Source of the DNA: Syntrophaceae bacterium UBA4778
Lineage (GTDB): Bacteria > Desulfobacterota > Syntrophia > Syntrophales > UBA4778
NCBI GenBank assembly: GCA_002403175.1
Contig: DHHG01000295.1
Coordinates: forward strand, 1-5,108
Length of the DNA: 5,108 nucleotides
Direction of reading: 5' to 3'
This document shows positions 1 through 4,644 of this stretch, piece after piece (position 1 is the stretch's first letter; each line of letters opens with the position of its first letter). Position numbers and translations under genes: made by a program. The notes below the pieces were generated by a model. The model saw only the letters and a list, made by a program, of their open reading frames with translations. It was not told where the DNA came from and ran no database searches.

Positions 1-54
1 ATACTCATCGCATTCCCGCAGATCAGCCTGTGGCTTCCGAGTATGATGAAGTAG
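1..54 (+). CDS. dctM: TRAP transporter large permease subunit (DctM type), C-terminal end only
   Basis: The first frame is open from base 1 to a TAG at 52-54 and reads ILIAFPQISLWLPSMMK. The ending, a hydrophobic stretch followed by a proline, then SLWLP and a few residues, is the characteristic C-terminus of the large 12-helix permease of tripartite ATP-independent periplasmic (TRAP) transporters. In that family the protein sits in the inner membrane and works with a periplasmic solute-binding protein and a small 4-helix subunit to import carboxylates with sodium or protons. Only 17 residues are visible, so the call rests on this tail motif and the substrate cannot be read. The gene runs in the same direction as the acyl-CoA genes that follow, which makes a dicarboxylate or related acid a reasonable guess. 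A terminator-like hairpin lies 24 bp after the stop. Confidence 0.66.
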   Translation: MLIAFPQISLWLPSMMK

Positions 55-78
55 AGGATTGTAAATTCTCCTGAGTAA

Positions 79-99
79 TCCCCCGGCTGTGCCGGGGGA
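79..99 (+). terminator. Strong GC-rich hairpin after the TRAP permease gene, terminator-like but without a T-run
   Basis: TCCCCCGGC (79-87) and GCCGGGGGA (91-99) pair perfectly over 9 bp around a TGT loop. It sits just after the transporter stop codon, where a rho-independent terminator would be expected. The bases after the stem (CTCCCAGAGTTTGACA) have no proper T-tract, so it may be a weak terminator, a transcript 3'-end stabiliser or a partial attenuator rather than a full stop. Confidence 0.5.
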
Positions 100-109
100 C
101 TCCCAGAGT

Positions 110-140
110 TTGACAGCCGGTCTGTCGATATGGGTAAAGT
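110..140 (+). promoter_or_regulatory. Candidate sigma70 promoter for the meaB operon
   Basis: A perfect TTGACA box lies at 110-115. The best -10 candidate is TAAAGT at 135-140 (4 of 6 matches to TATAAT) with a long 19-bp spacer. It lies directly after the hairpin at 79-99 and about 95 bp before meaB, a sensible place for a new promoter. The -10 box and spacing are poor, so this is tentative. Confidence 0.3.
112..126. promoter_or_regulatory. Small dyad overlapping the TTGACA box (possible operator)
   Basis: GACAG (112-116) and CTGTC (122-126) are exact inverted repeats separated by CCGGT. The dyad covers most of the TTGACA box at 110-115, the position where a repressor would block RNA polymerase. 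Five-base arms occur by chance fairly often, so the support is positional only. Confidence 0.22.
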
Positions 141-210
141 ATTGAAAAATCACACGAAAGTGAAAATCAAGGGGAAAATGAGCAAAGAGGCTGGATTCTC
201 GATCAAGTAG
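130..210 (+). other. Possible 26-codon lysine-rich small ORF upstream of meaB
   Basis: ATG at 130 opens a 26-codon frame closing with TAG at 208-210; nearly a third of the residues are lysine. No ribosome-binding site precedes the ATG at 130. An internal ATG at 178 has AAGGGG at 169-174, but with only 3 bases of spacing, and would give a 10-residue peptide. No family is recognised. Most likely this is a chance frame in an A-rich leader, recorded because it fills much of the gap before meaB. Confidence 0.13.
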
Positions 211-235
211 GGAATGACAAGAAAGGTTGTGGTCA

Positions 236-1192
236 ATGGAAGGTGAATGGGAGAAACTGGTAGAAGATATGAAAGGAGGATCTATACGTGCCTTATCGAA
301 ACTGATTACCGGCGTTGAAAACCGCGATCCGGGATGGATAGAGGCCATGAAATTGATCTTCAAGGACACGGGGAGGGCTCGTATAATAGGCATTACCGGA
401 TCTCCCGGTGCGGGCAAAAGTGTTTTGACGGATCAGGTTACCCGTTTGTTTGTTGAGCGAGGATTGTCAGTAGGTATTATAGCGATTGATCCATCGAGTC
501 CCTTTTCCGGTGGCGCCCTTCTGGGTGACCGCCTCCGAATGACATCGGTAGGTAACTTGAACAATGTTTTTATACGTTCTATGGCAACGAGGGGTTCCTT
601 GGGTGGTTTGAGCCAGGCAACTCGCGACGTGGCAAAAATTTTGGACGCATTTGGTAAAGATATCATCATCATTGAAACAGTGGGCGTAGGGCAGGATGAG
701 ATTGATGTTGTAAAGACTACCGATCTTGTTGTGGTCGTTTGTGTGCCGGGGCAGGGTGATGCAATTCAGGCCATAAAAGCCGGGATAATGGAAATCGCCG
801 ACATCTTTGTAGTCAATAAAGCGGATCGGGAGGGAGCAGACCAGGTAGTCATGGATATTCAAGGTATGCTGGATATCAGTACTGCTGATACAATGCTACC
901 CGTTCCTGTTCTCAAAACGGTTGCTATCCATGGTGACGGTATTCAAAATCTGACCGCCAAAATCTTCGACATCCTCGAGTCGCGCGAGAGGGAAACGGCG
1001 CGGGAGGAAGAGCATCTGAAGGAGGAGATACTGGTCCTCATGGAGCGAGAAATTGCTCGTTTCGTCAGGGCCAAGTGGGAAAAAAACGGACAAATTAATG
1101 CCATGGTCAGAGAGGTTTTTGAGCGGAAGCGTGATCCATATTCCATTGTTCAGGAGATAATCGGACCGGTCCAATCGCAGCTAAGGGAATAG
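236..1192 (+). CDS. meaB: Methylmalonyl-CoA mutase-associated GTPase MeaB (ArgK/LAO-type G3E P-loop GTPase)
   Basis: MeaB is a cytoplasmic G-protein chaperone that gates adenosylcobalamin loading and protects B12-dependent acyl-CoA mutases from inactivation. The 318-residue protein has the family's usual length and all its motifs: P-loop GSPGAGKS at residues 55-62, DPSS at 85-88, GALLGDRLRM at 93-102, ATRG at 117-120, the ETVGVGQDE Walker B/switch segment at 147-155, and NKAD guanine-specificity motif at 194-197. The charged C-terminal helices (about 245-315) match the dimerisation arm of the family. The start chosen is ATG 236, because AAAGG ends at 226, nine bases upstream. An in-frame TTG at 227 would give three more residues but is immediately next to that site. 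A stand-alone B12-binding mutase subunit lies 2.7 kb downstream on the same strand, which strongly supports a mutase-chaperone role over the older ArgK (arginine transport kinase) label. Confidence 0.95.
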   Translation: MEGEWEKLVEDMKGGSIRALSKLITGVENRDPGWIEAMKLIFKDTGRARIIGITGSPGAGKSVLTDQVTRLFVERGLSVGIIAIDPSSPFSGGALLGDRLRMTSVGNLNNVFIRSMATRGSLGGLSQATRDVAKILDAFGKDIIIIETVGVGQDEIDVVKTTDLVVVVCVPGQGDAIQAIKAGIMEIADIFVVNKADREGADQVVMDIQGMLDISTADTMLPVPVLKTVAIHGDGIQNLTAKIFDILESRERETAREEEHLKEEILVLMEREIARFVRAKWEKNGQINAMVREVFERKRDPYSIVQEIIGPVQSQLRE

Positions 1193-1248
1193 CCGGGAAA
1201 GAAGATGTCAGTTCACTGTATCTCTTAGAGCGGAGGAAGGCATCCATT

Positions 1249-1278
1249 ATGAAGAAACCTGATCAAATAGATGATTAA
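1249..1278 (+). CDS. Possible 9-residue leader peptide before the crotonase gene
   Basis: ATG 1249 starts a frame reading MKKPDQIDD and ends at TAA 1276-1278. A strong Shine-Dalgarno stretch, GGAGGAAGG at 1232-1240, lies 8 bases before this ATG, better than that of many real genes nearby. The stop codon overlaps the ribosome-binding site of the next gene (AAGGAG, 1277-1282), an arrangement that can couple translation of the two. No peptide family is recognised. It could equally be a decayed gene start, so coding status is uncertain. Confidence 0.3.
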   Translation: MKKPDQIDD

Positions 1279-1282
1279 GGAG
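1277..1282 (+). promoter_or_regulatory. Ribosome-binding site that fixes the crotonase start
   Basis: AAGGAG lies 6 bases before ATG 1289. The upstream in-frame ATGs at 1271 (before the site) and 1283 (touching it) are therefore unlikely starts. Confidence 0.7.
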
Positions 1283-1288
1283 ATGAAA

Positions 1289-2065
1289 ATGGGAGAAGAG
1301 ATTAAAAGGAGTGATTCCGGGTATGTAACGACGATTCTATTCAACAGGCCGGAAAAGCGTAACGCGCTGAATGCCGATGCCCTTTTTGCAATCGGTGAAT
1401 TGGCTCGAGATGTGGAACGGGAAAAATCGGCGAGAGCGCTTGTGCTCAGAGGTGAAGGGGACAAGGTTTTTTGCTCCGGCGTGGATCTTTCCGCTGGCGC
1501 GTCTGATTTTGAGAGAACCATTGAAGGACTGGACTATTGCCTCACGGGATTGCTTGAGTGTTCATGTCCGATTATCAGCATGATCTATGGCCCTGCGATA
1601 GGAGCCGGACTTGACATAGCCGTTATTTCCGATTTCAGGATTGCCGAAGAGCGAGCAAAATTCGGTGCGCCACTGGTCAGACTCGGAAGAACCTATTACT
1701 ACACGGCGATTGGACGCCTGACCCGTCTCATCGGTCTTTCCCCTGCGAAAGAGATACTCCTCACAGGAAGGCTGATAGATTCTCAGCGTGCATGGCAGAT
1801 AGGGCTGATCAATAATGTGGTAAGTCACGATGAGCTTGAGTCAACGACCGCGGAATTCGCTCGGGATCTGGCCGAAGAAGCGGCACCCCTTGCAGTCAGC
1901 GTTACTAAACAGACCATACGAAAGATTTTTGAAGAGCAGCCAATCGATTCGGTTATCGAGGAAGAACTGAGGCGTCTTGCCGATTCTGCGAATCAGAGTA
2001 GTGATGCCGAAGAAGGTGTGATGGCAATGCTTGAGAAGCGCAAGCCATTGTTTACGGGGAAGTAA
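1289..2065 (+). CDS. Crotonase-fold (enoyl-CoA hydratase/isomerase family) protein, possible malonyl-CoA-ester decarboxylase
   Basis: This 258-residue protein has the complete crotonase fold: FNRPEKRNAL at 18-27, the first oxyanion-hole segment CSGVDL at 62-67, the second at YGPAIGAGLD (100-109), and the usual C-terminal helices with LTGRLIDSQRAWQIGLINNVV near 158-178. The catalytic positions are not those of a hydratase. The residue matching the first glutamate (Glu144 of rat enoyl-CoA hydratase, in GGGCE) is Asp109, and the one matching Glu164 (FGQPE) is Leu129. Tyr136 falls at the spacing of Tyr140 in E. coli methylmalonyl-CoA decarboxylase (ScpB/YgfG), although that enzyme's active-site His (GHD) is Val65 here. 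With MeaB before it and a carboxyltransferase and mutase subunit after it, a decarboxylase-like role on a malonyl-type CoA ester is plausible but unproven. The start is ATG 1289, set by AAGGAG 1277-1282. An isomerase or an unusual hydratase remain possible. Confidence 0.88.
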   Translation: MGEEIKRSDSGYVTTILFNRPEKRNALNADALFAIGELARDVEREKSARALVLRGEGDKVFCSGVDLSAGASDFERTIEGLDYCLTGLLECSCPIISMIYGPAIGAGLDIAVISDFRIAEERAKFGAPLVRLGRTYYYTAIGRLTRLIGLSPAKEILLTGRLIDSQRAWQIGLINNVVSHDELESTTAEFARDLAEEAAPLAVSVTKQTIRKIFEEQPIDSVIEEELRRLADSANQSSDAEEGVMAMLEKRKPLFTGK

Positions 2066-2077
2066 CGGGGATAGGAA

Positions 2078-2101
2078 GGAAATACCTTGAGAGGTATTTC
2101 C
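2078..2101 (+). terminator. Perfect 10-bp hairpin just after the crotonase gene
   Basis: GGAAATACCT (2078-2087) pairs fully with AGGTATTTCC (2092-2101) around a TGAG loop, 12 bp after the crotonase stop. No T-run follows, so termination would be weak. The hairpin may instead stabilise the upstream mRNA 3' end or separate expression of the upstream and downstream halves of the cluster. Confidence 0.42.
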
Positions 2102-2262
2102 GAATAGAGGGGTTTGGTTAGCCAATTGTTAAGGCAAAGACCGGTAAAAGGTTGCCGATATTTCAATGAATAACCGACGCTTTTTATTGCTAGTTTGCCC
2201 CATTGATGAATTTCATAATTATAAAATCTGAACGTATAGGTTAAACTGAAAAGGAAATTTTA
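2102..2262 (+). promoter_or_regulatory. AT-rich leader of the carboxyltransferase gene, possible internal promoter
   Basis: This gap is much longer than the others in the cluster (197 bp from stop to start, against 57 and 96). It turns AT-rich near its end and holds two overlapping -10-like boxes, CATAAT at 2214-2219 and TATAAA at 2220-2225. The dyad ATGAA-T-TTCAT at 2206-2216 overlaps the first. No convincing -35 box is seen at the right distance; TTGCCC at 2195-2200 is the nearest, 19 bases before TATAAA. A 21-codon frame at 2166-2231 has no ribosome-binding site at a proper distance and is not called. The carboxyltransferase ribosome-binding site AAGGA is at 2251-2255, 7 bases before its ATG. 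Confidence 0.3.
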
Positions 2263-3831
2263 ATGGGTGACAAACGAGAACGAATGTTAGAACAGTTAAG
2301 GGAGGTAAAATCGGCAGCCCTCAAGGGGGGTGGCGACGAAAAGATTGCGGTTCAACATGAAAAAGGGAAGATGGTTGCCCGGGAAAGGATTGATTATCTT
2401 CTCGACAAAGGGAGTTTCGTCGAATTCAACATGCTGCTCGGTTATGCCCAGAAGACCCCCGGCGATGGCATTGTGAGCGGTCACGGTACAATAGAGGGAC
2501 GAAAGGTTTGTGTTTATTCTCAAGACCAGACTGTCAGGGGAGGGTCCATTGGAGGACTCCATGGTTTTAAAATGTATCACATAATTGAGTCGGCTCTGCA
2601 GATGGGAGTTCCACTTATCGGACTCCATGATTCTCCCGGTGCACGGCTACCCCGGTTAGCGGATAAAGATGGAATGATAGGTTCCGTGATAGGAGAGAAA
2701 AATGGAGGGTCAGTTTTCTTTCCCAACACACAAGCATCCGGTGTAATTCCACAGATATCCGCAATTTTTGGAAGCTGTGCCGGTATAGCGGTCTATTCGC
2801 CTGCTCTGACCGATTTTATTTTTATGGTTGACAAGCAGAGCCACATGTTTATAACAGGGCCAGCAATGGTCAAAGCAGTTATTGGTGAAGATATCAGCTA
2901 TGATGACCTGGGTGGTGCCGCTGTTCACTGTAAAATATCCGGCGTTGCTGATAAGAGGTTTCCTGGTGAGAAGGAGTGTCTCGATGGAATAAAGGAGCTC
3001 TTGCGCTATCTTCCTTCAAGCAGCCATGAACATGCCCCTGTCGACAAAATCGACGATTCGCCGGAACGAATAAATGACGATCTGCTGAAAATCATTCCTG
3101 CGGCGCCGAACAGTCCCTATGATATGCATAAAGTGATCTATTCGATTCTGGATGGGGGACGGTTTTTTGAAATAAAACCCGAATTTGCGGGAGAAATGAT
3201 TGTTGGCTTCGGGCGATTGGACGGTCAGGCGGTAGGAATTGTTGCAAATCAGCCCATGGTTCGCGCCGGGAGTCTTACTGTTGACAGCTCGGATAAGCAG
3301 GCGAGGTTTATGAGGTTCTGCGATTCCTTCAACATTCCGATTATTCTGCTGGTTGATACGCCAGCCTTTATGCCCGGTAAAGCCCAGGAACATGCGGGGA
3401 TAATCAGGCATGGCGCCAAGGTGCTCTATGCATTATGCGAGGCAACCGTACCGCGTATAGGGGTGATAGTACGGAAAGCTTACGGAGGAGGCACTCTGGG
3501 TATGGGAGTTGTACCGGGGATGGGCACGGATCTTGTTTATTCCTGGCCTACGGCGGAATCCGGCGTGTTGGGTGTGGAGGCATCGGTTATGCTCTACTTC
3601 GGAAAGGAAATTGCCGAGGCGGAAAATCCGGAAGAGATGAGGAGACAAAAAATTGAAGAATTTTCAGACCGGTATTCCAATCCGGTACGTGATGCATCGT
3701 CAAACTGGTCCATAATTGACATTATCGAACCGAAAGAGACCAGGAAAGTGCTGATTAAGGGTCTTAAGTTTCTTGAGACTAAAAAGAGGGATGTCGGGAT
3801 CCGGAAGCGCCATGGAAATATTCCCTTATAA
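2263..3831 (+). CDS. Acyl-CoA carboxyltransferase subunit (propionyl-CoA carboxylase beta / methylmalonyl-CoA decarboxylase alpha family)
   Basis: Family members move a carboxyl group between biotin and an acyl-CoA alpha-carbon. They serve either in biotin-dependent carboxylases or in sodium-pumping decarboxylases and transcarboxylases. The 522-residue length, the opening GKMVARERIDYLLD (35-48), SQDQTVRGGSIG (86-97), SGVIPQIS (159-166), YSPALTDF (178-185), SHMFITGP (193-200), QEHAGIIRHGAK (375-386), RKAYGGG (404-410) and the closing HGNIPL cover both crotonase-like domains. Two features are odd. The first oxyanion loop reads DSPGAR (123-128) where the family has DSGGAR, followed by an unusual stretch at 129-152. 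In the second, GGGTL (408-412) replaces GGAYD, so Leu412 stands where PccB enzymes have a specificity-linked Asp. No biotin carboxylase, biotin carrier or membrane beta subunit is in the window, so carboxylase versus decarboxylase cannot be decided. The start ATG 2263 follows AAGGA at 2251-2255. The mutase subunit starts 57 bp downstream. Confidence 0.93.
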   Translation: MGDKRERMLEQLREVKSAALKGGGDEKIAVQHEKGKMVARERIDYLLDKGSFVEFNMLLGYAQKTPGDGIVSGHGTIEGRKVCVYSQDQTVRGGSIGGLHGFKMYHIIESALQMGVPLIGLHDSPGARLPRLADKDGMIGSVIGEKNGGSVFFPNTQASGVIPQISAIFGSCAGIAVYSPALTDFIFMVDKQSHMFITGPAMVKAVIGEDISYDDLGGAAVHCKISGVADKRFPGEKECLDGIKELLRYLPSSSHEHAPVDKIDDSPERINDDLLKIIPAAPNSPYDMHKVIYSILDGGRFFEIKPEFAGEMIVGFGRLDGQAVGIVANQPMVRAGSLTVDSSDKQARFMRFCDSFNIPIILLVDTPAFMPGKAQEHAGIIRHGAKVLYALCEATVPRIGVIVRKAYGGGTLGMGVVPGMGTDLVYSWPTAESGVLGVEASVMLYFGKEIAEAENPEEMRRQKIEEFSDRYSNPVRDASSNWSIIDIIEPKETRKVLIKGLKFLETKKRDVGIRKRHGNIPL

Positions 3832-3888
3832 AAAGAAAAATACAATATAAGTCTGAGAAAATTAAAAGGTTTAAAAAGGAGTTGTATT

Positions 3889-4293
3889 ATGAATGAAGAG
3901 AAAAAAATCAGAGTTGTGGTGGCTAAACCAGGGTTGGATGGTCATGATCGCGGGGCAAAAGTTGTGGCATACGGGCTGAGAGATGCGGGTTTTGAAGTGA
4001 TCTACACAGGACTTCGTCAATCCCCCGATCAACTTGCCAAGACGATGCTTCAAGAGGACGCTGATGTTCTTGGACTATCAATTCTTTCGGGGGCACACCT
4101 GGCATTGACTAAAAAGATTATGGAAGAATTTGAAAGACAGGGTGTTGGGAAACGTTTGGTTGTCTTGGGTGGTGTAATTTCTGAAGAAGATATCCCCAAA
4201 TTAAAGGAGATGGGTGTAGATGAAGTATTTACATCCGGAACTCAAATGAAGGAAATTAGTGAATTTATCAGGTCAAGACTGACGCCCTCGTAA
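3889..4293 (+). CDS. Cobalamin-binding small subunit of a methylmalonyl-CoA-mutase-type acyl-CoA mutase
   Basis: The 134-residue protein is a single Rossmann-like B12-binding domain, the C-terminal domain of methylmalonyl-CoA mutase made as a separate subunit. The signature is complete: D17-x-H19-x-x-G22 (H19 is the expected lower cobalt ligand), the SxL motif at S64-L66, the GG of the third motif at 94-95, and FTSGT at 114-118 in place of the more usual FGPGT. It needs a TIM-barrel large subunit, which is not in this window. Its GLRQSP and LSGAH segments recall split mutases (methylmalonyl-, isobutyryl-, 2-hydroxyisobutyryl-CoA and alkylmalonyl types), so the exact substrate is open. Nearby meaB supports an adenosylcobalamin mutase over a corrinoid methyltransferase. 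AAGGAG at 3876-3881 lies 7 bases before ATG 3889. The stop is only 4 bp from the end of a convergent transposase remnant, so the last few residues (after about residue 128) may have been changed by that insertion. Confidence 0.93.
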   Translation: MNEEKKIRVVVAKPGLDGHDRGAKVVAYGLRDAGFEVIYTGLRQSPDQLAKTMLQEDADVLGLSILSGAHLALTKKIMEEFERQGVGKRLVVLGGVISEEDIPKLKEMGVDEVFTSGTQMKEISEFIRSRLTPS

Positions 4294-4297
4294 GAAG

Positions 4298-4642
4298 TCA
4301 TGCGACGATTCTGATGGTGTAGGACATATTTTCAGCCAGCGCTTTGAAAATATTGCTTGGCCGGCGCCACGGGCTCAGGAAACGCTCTTTGACAGTCAAA
4401 AAAATGGAGGCGATAGCCGACAACGTTGTCCCCGGGGCGGCTCTGAGGGCATCCAGAGCCTTCTTCACCCTGGTCGCCCGGAAGAGGTTGACGGCAATGG
4501 CTTTTAAACGGGCAAAATAGGCGACAGCGGACAGACCTCGAACCCTGAGTCGTTGGACCCCTGTCTTTTTGTCCATTTCCGTGAAGGTTGCCTCGATGCC
4601 GGAGCGCCACCGGTATTTCTCCTTGAACAATAAAGGAGGTCC
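4298..4642 (-). pseudogene. C-terminal remnant of an IS4/IS1182-type DDE transposase
   Basis: Read on the minus strand, the open stretch runs from just inside a TGA at 4643-4645 to the stop at 4298-4300. From the codon at 4628-4630 it carries FKEKYRWRSGIEAT, then GVQRLRVRGLSAVAYFARLKAIAVNLFRA, the C-terminal part of the DDE transposase catalytic core. The YRWRSGIE piece resembles the Y-x2-R-x3-E signature that holds the third catalytic acid. The first two catalytic aspartates and the whole N-terminus, two thirds or more of a normal transposase, are missing. Homology-like sequence stops at about 4630, where an IS630-type gene begins on the other strand, so that element probably cut it. The TTG at 4630 is not a real start. 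The product would be inactive. Its stop faces the mutase subunit stop with 4 bp between. Confidence 0.8.
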
Positions 4643-4644
4643 TC

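Noticed and set aside
227..235. TTG at 227 as the meaB start
   Set aside because: It touches the AAAGG ribosome-binding site, leaving no spacing; ATG 236 has a 9-base spacing and a normal family length.
214..246. 10-residue frame overlapping the meaB start
   Set aside because: No ribosome-binding site at a usable distance; likely chance.
467..862. 131-codon minus-strand frame inside meaB
   Set aside because: It is antisense to a clearly conserved GTPase gene with no family resemblance or ribosome-binding site evidence.
1271..1288. ATG 1271 or ATG 1283 as the crotonase start
   Set aside because: AAGGAG at 1277-1282 lies after the first and touches the second; ATG 1289 has a proper 6-base spacing.
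2166..2231. 21-codon frame in the gap before the carboxyltransferase gene
   Set aside because: The only purine-rich site is too far upstream of the ATG and nothing recognisable is encoded.
3016..3411. 131-codon minus-strand frame inside the carboxyltransferase gene
   Set aside because: It is antisense to strongly conserved carboxyltransferase sequence and shows no domain.
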